A DNA stretch of 64,000 bases from assembly GCA_030148225.1 (NCBI GenBank), contig JASBTX010000003.1, positions 1 to 64,000 of the forward strand. The letters run 5' to 3'. Source of the stretch: Paracoccaceae bacterium (GTDB lineage Bacteria; Pseudomonadota; Alphaproteobacteria; Rhodobacterales; Rhodobacteraceae). The notes beneath the pieces are model-generated. The model had not been told where the DNA came from and did no database searches. It saw nothing but the letters and a program-made list of their open reading frames with translations. The stretch's first letter is position 1; the number at the start of each line of letters is the position of its first letter. The translations under genes and the position numbers were made by a program. Below, piece by piece: positions 15,246-22,893 of the stretch.

Positions 15246-15515
15246 TCAGGCCCTCCGATCGAGGTATGCCTGCACCGACTGCCTGGTGTAGAAAACCGAG
15301 CGCCCAAGCCTAGTGAACTCGGGTCCCGCATCGGGATAACGCCCGGTTGTACGCCAGCTACGATATTGTGAGAGCGTGGCTACAGTGTGGCCAGTAAGTG
15401 CGGCCACCTCCGCTGTGTTCATCAACTCATTCAATGGTGTTTCAGGGGGCGCTGACGCGCTACCTTTGGGATCAATCACGTCCACAGGGACTTGGTCATT
15501 GGTGGTATCAGGCAT
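15246..15515 (-). CDS. AlpA/excisionase-like HTH protein
   Basis: This 89-residue protein has a C-terminal winged HTH of the MerR/excisionase/AlpA type (MNTAEVAALTGHTVATLSQY, then FTRLGRSVFYTRQSVQAYLD). Such proteins act as directionality factors or as activators of satellite and P4-type elements. It is encoded directly upstream of the primase gene with a 1-base gap. The start at 15515 (MPDTTNDQ) has only a weak ribosome site; the frame continues to 15683. An internal start at MNTAEVAAL is also possible. Confidence 0.68.
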   Translation of the reverse strand: MPDTTNDQVPVDVIDPKGSASAPPETPLNELMNTAEVAALTGHTVATLSQYRSWRTTGRYPDAGPEFTRLGRSVFYTRQSVQAYLDRRA

Positions 15516-15697
15516 GTGATTTCTGCTCGTTGTCTGGTGTTGCAAAAGGGATGGGTCGCCTGATGGCGGAGGCGGCCCATCCAACTGATGCGAATATGCC
15601 GTGTGTGAGCGCGCCTGTAATCCAACGTTTCGGACCCACGCAACGAACGCTGGCCGCTCTATTAGGGGCCCATCAACTATCACTATTAGACGTTGGC

Positions 15698-16117
15698 TTA
15701 GAAGTGCCGGAACGGCGCAAGTCCCGGGCGTCCTATGCGTCGTCGAATTCCTGGTAGCTTTGCGCGCCTAGTCGCAAGTCCGACGAGATCGGCATCATTC
15801 CAGAAGAAATCGAGCTTCGAATGCTTCAACGCAAACTGGGGCTCGGTGAACATAATCGGCCACTCATACTCCAAAATGTCCGTGGGTGTGTAAATCCAAG
15901 GAAATACGTTCGCGTAAGCGCCCACCACCCAAAGCGTCATCGGATGGAACCAATCCCAGCCGATATGCCCGCACCCCATAATGAGGTCATGGCAGAAAAT
16001 GTCGGACTCAGTGAACTCACAAGCGACATGGATCGCCACATGTATCAGCTCTTGCTGATCTTCCGTGATTGGGACCGTTCTGCGTGTCCATTCGTCACCG
16101 CAGCTGCGTTGTCTCAT
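15698..16117 (-). CDS. Hypothetical protein, 139 aa
   Basis: This is a 139-residue protein without a recognised family. It is rich in aromatic residues (GWDWFHPMTLWVVGAYANVF, then PWIYTP), contains several Cys and His residues (CEF, FCHD, MGCGH) and ends in a basic tail. The start at 16117 overlaps the stop of the preceding HTH gene as ATGA. The longer frame to 16276 runs over that HTH gene in another phase and was not used. It belongs to the early (integrase to primase) row of element B. Confidence 0.5.
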   Translation of the reverse strand: MRQRSCGDEWTRRTVPITEDQQELIHVAIHVACEFTESDIFCHDLIMGCGHIGWDWFHPMTLWVVGAYANVFPWIYTPTDILEYEWPIMFTEPQFALKHSKLDFFWNDADLVGLATRRAKLPGIRRRIGRPGLAPFRHF

Positions 16118-16305
16118 GCCGCGCCTGCCAACAAGAACGCGTCCAGGTCGTCGCGATGGTAGCGGACGATGCGCCCAACAGTTCGGTAACGTGGCCCATT
16201 GCCCGAAGAAAGCCAATTCGCCAGCGTGCCGCCGGACACACTCAGGTACCTGGCGGCTTCCACAGGTGTCAGCCACGGGGTCGTCGTTATCTGCTCATTC
16301 TCCAA
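16114..16305 (-). CDS. Small excisionase-like HTH protein
   Basis: This 63-residue protein consists almost only of a DNA-binding HTH of the excisionase/helix_turn_helix_17 type (LTPVEAARYLSVSGGTLANW, then GPRYRTVGRIVRYHRDDLDA). It is the first gene after the integrase in the same direction and its stop overlaps the next start. Small proteins of this type serve as excision factors, or as repressors and activators of island genes. It is a prime candidate for the factor that reads the AAGTACAGT pairs, but that is not shown by the sequence. Confidence 0.75.
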   Translation of the reverse strand: MENEQITTTPWLTPVEAARYLSVSGGTLANWLSSGNGPRYRTVGRIVRYHRDDLDAFLLAGAA

Positions 16306-16413
16306 TTCTTGGTCCTCATCCTAAATGCGCCCTGCCGGACGAAAGTGATCGATGATGAAGAACTTGCCTCCCGGAAGATACCAAATTGCATAAGATGAGA
16401 ACTCAACTGGTAA

Positions 16414-17556
16414 CTACTCGGTAACGCATTTCGCCGTCGTCCCAGACTGGACCAAGACCAAATCTTCCAATGCCTGTGCATGTGGTCGGAGCGCTTCGAC
16501 AAGGTGGGTCTGATGGACGTAGCCACCTGACGCACCTGGAAGGCGCTGTCCCAAAAGAAGGGCGCCCTCAGCATAGGGTACGCCAGCCGCGATCATCATG
16601 GTTCTGGAGTGGTGTCGCAAAGCGTGCGGCGATGGCACGCCTCCCCGCTTCGGTTCGATTATGTGACCAGTCGCAGAACCAGGAGAGGGCCATAACCAGG
16701 TCGAGTTCAGGGGCTCGTCTTCCTCCATGCGTGTCTTCAAAACTTCTGTCAGCCAACGGCCTGTCGGGAATGACCACGCCCCGCCTGTCTTCATGTGAGT
16801 GAAGGTCAGGATACCCGCTTCAGGATCAAAGTCCGCACGCCGAACACCGAGAAGCGAGGTTCGTCGGGCGCCCGTCAAAAGGAATGTCCGTTGCAGGTCC
16901 CGCATCAGAGGCGACATCGCTTCTGTGGCCGACCAAAAGTTGGCCACGTCCAACTCGCCGACTTCTCGCTTGGGTGTAGCTGGAACACGAATGGCGTCCA
17001 CGGGGTTCGCGCCAATCGTCTCGTCGTGCCTTCTGGCCGTATTCACAAGCGCTCGGACGGTTCGCATCACCGAAGCGCCTGTGGTCTTGCCGTGGCGCTT
17101 GGTGACCCGATCCATGAGGTCTCGGCAATCCTGGCGCGTGATGTCAGCCACAGCCCGACGCCGAAGACGGCCAAGGTAGTGGTCCATGTGATACTGATAA
17201 TTCCGGGTTGTGGCGTGGGATAGGTCCCGTTCAGCCAGATGCTCGGTCAGCGCTTCCTCCAAGGTGATGCCCGTCGACTCTGGCCCTGCTGTGGGGTCTA
17301 TGCCTGATTGGATGGTGGCCATGAGCCTTCTTGCTTCGATCCTGGCTTCCGACAAACGAACGAGATCGGTACGGCCGATCTTGACGCGAACCGTTCGGAC
17401 AAGTCGCTTGTCCCGGCGCACGTCTCCCTGACAAGCAAATGTCTTTGTCGTCTTGTGGCAGATGCAAAGAAGGCCTTTGACGTCTGTGTCACGATGGATG
17501 CCCGAGCCAAGCGGAAGGTCCCGGACACGGGCCTCGGTGAATTTGAAGATGGTCAT
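16414..17556 (-). CDS. Tyrosine recombinase (integrase) of element B
   Basis: This 380-residue integrase has an N-terminal arm-binding domain (about 1-90), a SAM-like core-binding domain (about 95-190) and a catalytic domain. Expected active-site residues are visible: Arg231/232 (TGARRTSLL), Lys256 (THMKTG), His311 and Arg314 (SPHALRHHS) and Tyr346 (SGGYVHQTH). The LGH box reads LLGQ. The start lies 141 bp from the att copy at 17698, with an AAGTACAGT pair just upstream of the start codon. Binding there could regulate its own expression. It should catalyse integration into the tRNA-Asn 3' end between the 46-bp repeats. Confidence 0.93.
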   Translation of the reverse strand: MTIFKFTEARVRDLPLGSGIHRDTDVKGLLCICHKTTKTFACQGDVRRDKRLVRTVRVKIGRTDLVRLSEARIEARRLMATIQSGIDPTAGPESTGITLEEALTEHLAERDLSHATTRNYQYHMDHYLGRLRRRAVADITRQDCRDLMDRVTKRHGKTTGASVMRTVRALVNTARRHDETIGANPVDAIRVPATPKREVGELDVANFWSATEAMSPLMRDLQRTFLLTGARRTSLLGVRRADFDPEAGILTFTHMKTGGAWSFPTGRWLTEVLKTRMEEDEPLNSTWLWPSPGSATGHIIEPKRGGVPSPHALRHHSRTMMIAAGVPYAEGALLLGQRLPGASGGYVHQTHLVEALRPHAQALEDLVLVQSGTTAKCVTE

Positions 17557-17559
17557 GAA

Positions 17560-17580
17560 AAGTACAGTCCCAAGTACAGT
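17560..17580. promoter_or_regulatory. AAGTACAGT direct-repeat pair before the integrase start
   Basis: AAGTACAGT occurs at 17560-17568 and 17572-17580, 12 bp apart, within 24 bp upstream of the integrase start codon and about 120 bp from the att core. It equals the pair at 2097-2116 at the other end of the element. This placement fits both arm-type recombination sites and autoregulation. Confidence 0.6.
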
Positions 17581-17697
17581 ATTTGAGGTTGATCCGGATG
17601 AAGCCGGATGGTGCTACCGGGAAAATATTGCTATGTTTTCAAGGGACCGTACGCCCCGAATGATCGAAAATAATCCACGATTGACTTACAACTTGAG

Positions 17698-17743
17698 ACT
17701 GTTAATCAATTGGTCGTAGGTTCGATCCCTACCGCCGGAGCCA
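17698..17743 (+). other. Attachment site: right tRNA-Asn 3' fragment of element B
   Basis: The 46 bases are identical to 2005-2050 and comprise the tRNA-Asn 3' half from the anticodon loop to CCA. The upstream bases do not complete a tRNA, so the gene is not functional here. A tRNA-style terminator follows at 17766, which suggests this is the original chromosomal 3' flank of the tRNA gene. Confidence 0.9.
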
Positions 17744-17765
17744 AAAGATACTCTTGGTTGTAAGG

Positions 17766-17796
17766 CAAAAAAGCGAACTCGAAATTTCGCTTTTTG
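17766..17796 (+). terminator. Terminator after the tRNA-Asn 3' end, probably bidirectional
   Basis: AAAAAGCGAA (17768-17777) pairs with TTCGCTTTTT (17786-17795) around an 8-nt loop. Both strands end in a T tract, so it can serve the original tRNA-Asn transcript from the left and the minus-strand gene 17824-18390 from the right. Confidence 0.8.
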
Positions 17797-17823
17797 TATT
17801 GTTCGCAACAAATGTGCCTTTAG

Positions 17824-18390
17824 CTATGTGCCTGCGCGTATAATGCCCACGCGCCCGGGATGTTGGGCTTTCTCGTTATCTCGCCACTGAAATTCGACCT
17901 CGACCGGGATTCGGTGTTTGTCAGCCAAGCGGTTGATCTCTTTCCAAGCATCTTGAGCAGATTGCCCTTGGATCGAAATCCCGAGTCTTGGATAGAACCT
18001 GTAACCTTCTTCCTCATAGCTATCATGCTTCGTAGGGATTTGTAGTTCCTTGACGAGTTGATCTTGGGTAAATCCCTTTGCCTTAACACGCTTGGCCATT
18101 TCGATCAGCAAACCCACCCAATTCGGTCTATCGAGCGACTGCCCTTCCAAATTGGCAGCGAGGATTCGTGTAAAGGTCAGACCTGGTGTCCTCTCAAAAA
18201 AGAAAGGTTCCCCTTCGCTCGCGGCAGCTTCGATCATTTCCTCCCCCGCGTCACGCTCGAGATCGAGAGCATCCATTTTTTCTCGAACCAACCGTTCTAT
18301 GGTCTTCGACGGCGTGTCCGCCCCCAGCCATGTCGCGATGGATTTGAGATCAACAAAAGTTGCGTCGCTAATTCTGACTACTGGCATCAT
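17824..18390 (-). CDS. Hypothetical protein with an N-terminal ribbon-helix-helix/SeqA-like region
   Basis: This is a 188-residue protein. Residues about 1-45 (VRISDATFVDLKSIATWLG, then TPSKTIERLVREKMDALD) look like a small DNA-binding or dimerisation domain of the type in SeqA-N or ribbon-helix-helix proteins. The remainder has a TFTRILAANLEG segment and a helical part (FTQDQLVKELQIPTKHDSY) that I cannot place. The start at 18390 is preceded by GGAG at 7 nt. Two identical 13-bp palindromes lie upstream (18419, 18453) and could be its own operator. It lies just outside the right att of element B, so it is either core DNA or a remnant of an older insertion. Base composition is intermediate. 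Confidence 0.6.
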   Translation of the reverse strand: MMPVVRISDATFVDLKSIATWLGADTPSKTIERLVREKMDALDLERDAGEEMIEAAASEGEPFFFERTPGLTFTRILAANLEGQSLDRPNWVGLLIEMAKRVKAKGFTQDQLVKELQIPTKHDSYEEEGYRFYPRLGISIQGQSAQDAWKEINRLADKHRIPVEVEFQWRDNEKAQHPGRVGIIRAGT

Positions 18391-18418
18391 GACAGTCTCC
18401 ACATCTAGAATCTATGCA

Positions 18419-18465
18419 ATATGTAACATATACATTTGATCTGATCAAGCAAATATGTAACATAT
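18419..18465. promoter_or_regulatory. Two identical 13-bp palindromes (ATATGTAACATAT), likely operator
   Basis: ATATGTAACATAT occurs at 18419-18431 and 18453-18465. The starts are 34 bp apart, close to three helical turns. Each is a perfect dyad (ATATGT/ACATAT) about a central A. They lie 29-75 bp upstream of the gene starting at 18390 and look like a pair of repressor sites. The rest of 18466-18642 holds nothing I can name. Confidence 0.55.
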
Positions 18466-18642
18466 CGTGTAGCGACTTGATACCAAGCACTCGGCGGCGC
18501 TGATCAACATTTAGGTCGGTTCGCAAATCCGTATGCGTATTCCATCGGTTACACGTGCGGATGAGATTTCAGTATTCTACCAATATTATCAGGAACGGTC
18601 TCTACGACTTCATTTGACGACTGAGTTGAATTCAATTCTTCC

Positions 18643-19068
18643 TCACCCCCGATGCAGGTTGCGGATGTGGCGGAGTGTGTCGGTGAGCATGGCGGTCATC
18701 AGGCCGAACATGAGAAAGCCGTTGGCGCCGGTGATGCCGCCGAGAAGCCGCCGCTCGACCGGCACAACCACGTCGCCAAGGCCGAGCGTCGTATAGGCGA
18801 CGAGAGAGTAATAGGCGGCCTCCTCGAAGGTGGAAAACACCCTCAGGTCGTGAAAGACCAGCGCCCAGAGCGCCACGCCCAGCGTCATGATCACCATGGC
18901 CGAGACGACCACCATCCAGATTACGAGGAGTGATTTGAAGGCATGGGGAGGCCGGCAGAGCCAGTCCTCCATCCGCTCGAGCAGCGCGTTCAGCCCCCAC
19001 CAGAAGCCCGCGCCGACGGCAAGCGAGAAGAAGGTGATCAGAAAGCCCACGAGCAGCTGTGTCAGCAT
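18643..19068 (-). CDS. Two-helix potassium-channel-like membrane protein
   Basis: This 141-residue inner-membrane protein has a first hydrophobic helix at the start (LLVGFLITFFSLAVGAGFWW), two central membrane segments (about 45-75) and a pore loop. In the loop, YYSLVAYTTLGLGD takes the place of the TVGYGD filter of the Ion_trans_2 family. A last hydrophobic segment follows (GANGFLMFGLMTAML). It is predicted to form tetrameric cation channels, and the altered filter (GLG for GYG) makes potassium selectivity uncertain. The start at 19068 has GGAGG directly before it. It is a single gene, with the next minus-strand gene ending 108 bp upstream. Confidence 0.75.
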   Translation of the reverse strand: MLTQLLVGFLITFFSLAVGAGFWWGLNALLERMEDWLCRPPHAFKSLLVIWMVVVSAMVIMTLGVALWALVFHDLRVFSTFEEAAYYSLVAYTTLGLGDVVVPVERRLLGGITGANGFLMFGLMTAMLTDTLRHIRNLHRG

Positions 19069-19176
19069 CCCGCCTCCTTGTCCGCGTCCGGTGCCCCGTC
19101 GGCATGTTTCAAGACCGATGCTGAACCCGTTGATGTCGCTTGTCAAATCGCGGGATCCTGCACGGGCAATGCAGGC

Positions 19177-20322
19177 CTAGAGGATCATCTCTTCGACCGT
19201 CTTGGGGTGATGGGTGATCTGCTCGTAGCCATCCTCGGTAATGATGAAGCTGTCGCCGACCTGAGCGCGGAAATCGGCGACCGTGACCGAGCCATCGACG
19301 GCAAATACCATGCCGGGCCTGAGCACGGTGGTATCGCCGGTGACAAGCTGCGGCGTTTCAAGAAAGCTGAAACCCGTCGCCCGGCCACAGCGAAACGGAT
19401 AGTCGTAGCCCGCGCTTTTGATCACCTCGGCATAGGCGGCATGCACGGTTTCCGCCGTGACGCCCGGGCCCAGCACCGAGAGCGCGGCGGCCTGACTGGC
19501 CAGCGCCACCTCGTAGACGGGTATCTGCGCAGGATCGCCAACCTCTCCGATCCAGAAGGTACGGTCGAAACCCAGTTTGAAGCGGTGGAAATTCGTCATG
19601 CCGCAGAAACAGAGGAACACCGGCTCGCCCCGCTGCATCACCCGCGTCGAGGCGCGGTGATGGGTTTTAGTGATCTCGCGGCCCGAGGCCATGATCTGCA
19701 GGAAATGCGTGTTGGGGGACATATCCCCGTCATCGTGATGCGCCGCCAGCAATTCCGCTGCCTTGCGCGTGCCGGCCTGCGATGTGGCGATGGCCACCTC
19801 GTACTCCGCGACGCCCGCACCGATGGCCGCGCGCCCGGCCTCCATCATTGCCATGCCCACCTGCCCGGCATGGCGGGCAAGGGTCAGTTCGGCCTCGGAC
19901 TTGATCATGCGCATCTCGGACAGGATGGGCGTGGCCGACACCGCACGCCCGGCGCCCAGCAGTTCATCGACGTAGCGCCGCACGAGGGGCGGCATGTAAT
20001 CGGGCTCAATCGCCACGCGGGCCCCGCCCGCCACCGCGCCCGGCAATGCCGCGCGCCATTCATCGCCGTCCCCGTCATTCCATGCCGCGATCCGGTCAAC
20101 CCGCGCCGTTGCCTCGGCCGCGTTCAGATCGATCACCGGGGTGATCAGCAGGACGCCGCCGTCGCGGGCGATCACGAGGATGGTCGGGCGGCCAAACTCC
20201 ATATGCAGATAGTCGTAATAGCCCGACAGGTAATAGACATTATCCTCATCCGTGATCAGCGCGACATCGATATCCGCCGCTGCCATCCGGGTGCAGAATT
20301 CCTGCTGTCTTTGTCTGAACAT
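19177..20322 (-). CDS. M24-family aminopeptidase/creatinase-like hydrolase
   Basis: This 381-residue protein of the pita-bread fold family (Xaa-Pro dipeptidases, creatinases, ectoine hydrolases) has a substrate-shaping N-terminal domain (1 to about 150) and a C-terminal catalytic domain (about 155-381). The canonical metal ligands D-D-H-E-E are not all obvious: FDRTFWIG stands where a metal Asp is expected, and GDSFIITEDG near the end. This suggests a creatinase-type, possibly metal-independent member. It follows an M20 amidohydrolase gene with 3 bp between, so the two act together. Ectoine catabolism uses such a pair (DoeA with a deacetylase), but the other ectoine genes are absent here, so the substrate stays open. 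Confidence 0.72.
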   Translation of the reverse strand: MFRQRQQEFCTRMAAADIDVALITDEDNVYYLSGYYDYLHMEFGRPTILVIARDGGVLLITPVIDLNAAEATARVDRIAAWNDGDGDEWRAALPGAVAGGARVAIEPDYMPPLVRRYVDELLGAGRAVSATPILSEMRMIKSEAELTLARHAGQVGMAMMEAGRAAIGAGVAEYEVAIATSQAGTRKAAELLAAHHDDGDMSPNTHFLQIMASGREITKTHHRASTRVMQRGEPVFLCFCGMTNFHRFKLGFDRTFWIGEVGDPAQIPVYEVALASQAAALSVLGPGVTAETVHAAYAEVIKSAGYDYPFRCGRATGFSFLETPQLVTGDTTVLRPGMVFAVDGSVTVADFRAQVGDSFIITEDGYEQITHHPKTVEEMIL

Positions 20323-20325
20323 CCC

Positions 20326-21474
20326 TCAGTTCCCCTTTTTGGCCGCCCCGGCGGGCAGGCGATCACGCACCAGCGCGGCCCAGAAATTGGCCCCGATGGG
20401 CAGAAGATCATCGTTGAAATCATAATCCGCCGCATGCAGCGGCTGTCCATGCGGGCCGGTCTCTCCGTTGCCCATCAAGAGGAAACAGCCCGGCACGGCG
20501 GCGGCGAAATGCGCGAAATCTTCGGAAAAGCTCATCGGTTCGCGGTCGGGCAGCGTCGCGCACCCAATGGCATCGGCCACGCGCAGCACGGCGGCGGCCG
20601 GCTCGGGCGCATTCACGGTTTCGATGAATTCCGTGTTGAATTCGAAGGAGATTTCAACGCCATGCGCTTCGGCCATGCCCCGGCCCATCTGCGCCATCAG
20701 GTCACGGATCGAGGCCCGGTCGCTGGCGCTGCGGGCGCGGACATCACCCCTGAGTTCGGCATGTCCCGGCAGCACGTTGCGCTGACCGTCACTGGTGAAT
20801 TCGGTGACCGAAACAACCGCGCCCGCCCCGGGTGCCAGTTTGCGCGAGACAATGGTCTGCAGTGACTGGACCAGATCGGCGCCGATGGTGATGGCGTCGC
20901 GCCCCGTCTGGGGCATGGAGGCATGCCCGCCCCGGCCCGCGATCCGGTAGGAAAAAAGGCTCTCGCTCGAGCAGATCAGGCCCGGCCGGGTCGAGACCTG
21001 GCCAAGCGGCGCGCCGGGCAGGTTGTGAATGGCATAGACTTCATCGACGGGAAACCGTTCCAGTACGCCTTCGTCGATCATAGCCTGTGCGCCCAGACCA
21101 TGCTCTTCGTTGGGCTGGAAGAGGAACACGACCGTCCCGTCGAAATCCGGGTTACGCGCCAGTTCGTGCACCGCCCCCAGAAGCATTGTCATATGCCCGT
21201 CATGGCCACAGGCATGCATGACGCCGGGATTGCGGGAAACATGGTCATGGGTGGATGTTTCAGCAATGGGCAGGGCGTCCATATCGGCGCGCAGCCCGAT
21301 GGCCCGGTTGCCCCCGCCCGCCCGCAGGATGCCCGTGACGCCCACGCCTTCGTGCACCTCGAGCCCGAGATCGCGCAAGAGACCGGCGATGCGCGCACGC
21401 GTGCGATCCTCGGCAAAACCCAGTTCGGGATGCATGTGAAATTCCTGGCGCAGGGTGGTGAGGTCGGGAAGCAT
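20326..21474 (-). CDS. M20-family amidohydrolase
   Basis: This 382-residue zinc amidohydrolase of the HipO/AmiA type (hippurate, N-acetyl-amino-acid or IAA-conjugate hydrolases) shows LRADMDALP near residue 65, HACGHDGHM near 88-96, the acidic pair in QPNEEH (about 123) and a dimerisation (lid) domain around residues 175-290 containing GGHASMP. Near the C-terminus SFSEDF and a His (GPHGQPLH) complete the site. It is predicted to remove an acyl group from an amino acid or similar amine in the cytoplasm. It is the first gene of a two-gene operon with the M24 hydrolase and is divergent from the flavoprotein gene at 21667. Confidence 0.82.
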   Translation of the reverse strand: MLPDLTTLRQEFHMHPELGFAEDRTRARIAGLLRDLGLEVHEGVGVTGILRAGGGNRAIGLRADMDALPIAETSTHDHVSRNPGVMHACGHDGHMTMLLGAVHELARNPDFDGTVVFLFQPNEEHGLGAQAMIDEGVLERFPVDEVYAIHNLPGAPLGQVSTRPGLICSSESLFSYRIAGRGGHASMPQTGRDAITIGADLVQSLQTIVSRKLAPGAGAVVSVTEFTSDGQRNVLPGHAELRGDVRARSASDRASIRDLMAQMGRGMAEAHGVEISFEFNTEFIETVNAPEPAAAVLRVADAIGCATLPDREPMSFSEDFAHFAAAVPGCFLLMGNGETGPHGQPLHAADYDFNDDLLPIGANFWAALVRDRLPAGAAKKGN

Positions 21475-21666
21475 GGGGCGCGGGTCCGGTCATTGTGTCT
21501 GGTATCAGTCTAACCCTGACGGCTGTGGCAGGCGGGGTCAAATGCGACATGACCGGCATTAGTCCGGCCTGAACCAATGCTTTGTCAGATCATGGTTTTG
21601 GCCATGGCACTGCTGGCCTATGCTCGCGCGGAACAGACGCGAACCAAACGGGACGAGAGAGACGGC

Positions 21667-22893
21667 ATGCAGGTGGAAAAGACCGATACCCTGATCGTGG
21701 GGGGCGGACAGGCCGGTCTGGCCATGAGCGCGCATCTGAAACAGGCAGGCATCGCGCATCTGATCCTCGAGCGGGACCGGATCGCCGAACGCTGGCGCAA
21801 GGATCGCTGGGACAGTCTGGTGGCCAACGGGCCCGCGTGGCACGACCGGTTCCCGGCCAAGACCTTTGCCGATTGCGGCCCTGACGGGTTTCCCGGAAAG
21901 GACAGCGTGGTGCGCTATTTCGAGGAATTCGCAGACGAGATCGCGGCACCGATCCGTTGTGGCGTCGAGGTGACCGAGGTCACCGCCCTGCCCGGCGGCG
22001 GGTTTCGGGCCCGCACATCCGACGGGGTGGTCGAGGCGCGAAACGTGGTGGCGGCAACCGGCCCGTTTCAAAAACCGGTGATCCCGCCACTGGTGCCCGA
22101 ATTGCCGGATGTCACGCAGATGCATTCAACCGCCTACAGATCGCCCGGCGCGCTGGCGGATGGTGCGGTGCTGGTGGTGGGTGCCGGATCATCGGGGGCG
22201 CAGATCGCGGATGAGCTGTTGTCGGCAGGGCGCGTGGTTTACCTGTCGGTCGGGCCGCATGACCGTCCGCCCCGGCGCTATCGCGGCAAGGATTTTGTCT
22301 GGTGGCTGGGCGTGCTGGGCAAATGGGAGATGAAGACACCGCCTGCCGGGCGCGAGCATGTCACCATCGCCGTCAGCGGTGCAAATGGCGGGCATACCGT
22401 CGATTTCCGACGTTTCGCACATCGCGGCATGCAACTGTTGGGCATGGCCGAAGGCTTTGCCGATGGCAGGCTGACCATCGCACCCGATCTGGGCACCAAC
22501 ATACGCGAGGGCGACGCGAATTACCTGTCGCTTCTGGATGAGGCGGATGCCTATGTCGTCCGCGAAGGGCTGGATTTACCCGCCGAGCCGGAGGCGCGGC
22601 ATATCCCCGACGATCCGGCCTGCCTGACCACGCCGATCCGTACGGTCGATCTGCAGAGTGGTGATATCCGCACGATCATCTGGGCCACGGGTTTCGTGCA
22701 GGAATTCGGCTGGCTCAGGGTCGATGCCTTTGACGATCGTGGCAGGCCCGCGCATCAGAACGGCGTTTCGATCGTGCCGGGCATCTATTTCCTGGGGTTG
22801 CCATGGCTCTCGATGCGGGGATCCTCGTTTATCTGGGGTGTCTGGGCCGATGCGGAACGCCTTGCCGGGCATATCGCGGCGCGGCGGGAATGA
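21667..22893 (+). CDS. Flavin-containing monooxygenase-like NAD(P)/FAD oxidoreductase
   Basis: This 408-residue flavoprotein has an N-terminal FAD-binding motif LIVGGGQAGLAMSAHL (about 8-23) and a second Rossmann motif VLVVGAGSSGAQIADEL (about 165-180) for NAD(P)H. The C-terminal ATGF-like motif (IIWATGFVQEF) is typical of FMO/TrkA-like oxidoreductases. Class B monooxygenases of this build oxygenate amines, sulfides or ketones. The start at 21667 has GAGAG upstream; the frame to 21577 lacks a site. Its stop overlaps the next start (ATGA, 22890-22893), so it is coupled to an ArgE-like deacylase. The substrate is unknown. Confidence 0.8.
   Translation: MQVEKTDTLIVGGGQAGLAMSAHLKQAGIAHLILERDRIAERWRKDRWDSLVANGPAWHDRFPAKTFADCGPDGFPGKDSVVRYFEEFADEIAAPIRCGVEVTEVTALPGGGFRARTSDGVVEARNVVAATGPFQKPVIPPLVPELPDVTQMHSTAYRSPGALADGAVLVVGAGSSGAQIADELLSAGRVVYLSVGPHDRPPRRYRGKDFVWWLGVLGKWEMKTPPAGREHVTIAVSGANGGHTVDFRRFAHRGMQLLGMAEGFADGRLTIAPDLGTNIREGDANYLSLLDEADAYVVREGLDLPAEPEARHIPDDPACLTTPIRTVDLQSGDIRTIIWATGFVQEFGWLRVDAFDDRGRPAHQNGVSIVPGIYFLGLPWLSMRGSSFIWGVWADAERLAGHIAARRE

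Larger units (their letters stand above)
2051..17743. mobile_element. Integrative element B: PICI-like phage satellite with a nuclease/methylase cargo
   Basis: The 15.7-kb segment is bounded by identical 46-bp tRNA-Asn 3' ends. From its right end leftward it holds an integrase, a small HTH protein, an unknown protein, a second HTH protein, a primase-polymerase/helicase, an origin-like region, a terminase-small-subunit-like gene with small phage-like genes, and a cargo block of modification and nuclease genes. No capsid, portal, protease, large terminase, conjugation or partition genes are visible. This order (int, AlpA-like, replication, packaging, cargo) follows known phage-inducible chromosomal islands of Gram-negative bacteria. 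The satellite label is inference. Confidence 0.75.

Noticed and set aside
15698-16276. Longer 192-aa version of the unknown protein
   Set aside because: The first 53 residues overlap the 63-aa HTH gene in another phase; an ATGA overlap at 16114-16117 marks the likely start.
18943-20865. 640-aa plus-strand frame
   Set aside because: It is antisense to the M24 and M20 genes; composition is His/Arg-rich shadow sequence of GC-biased codons.
19177-21474. Ectoine degradation operon (doeA with a deacetylase)
   Set aside because: The family pair fits loosely, but no ectoine transporter, aminotransferase or AsnC regulator is adjacent, so the name was not used.
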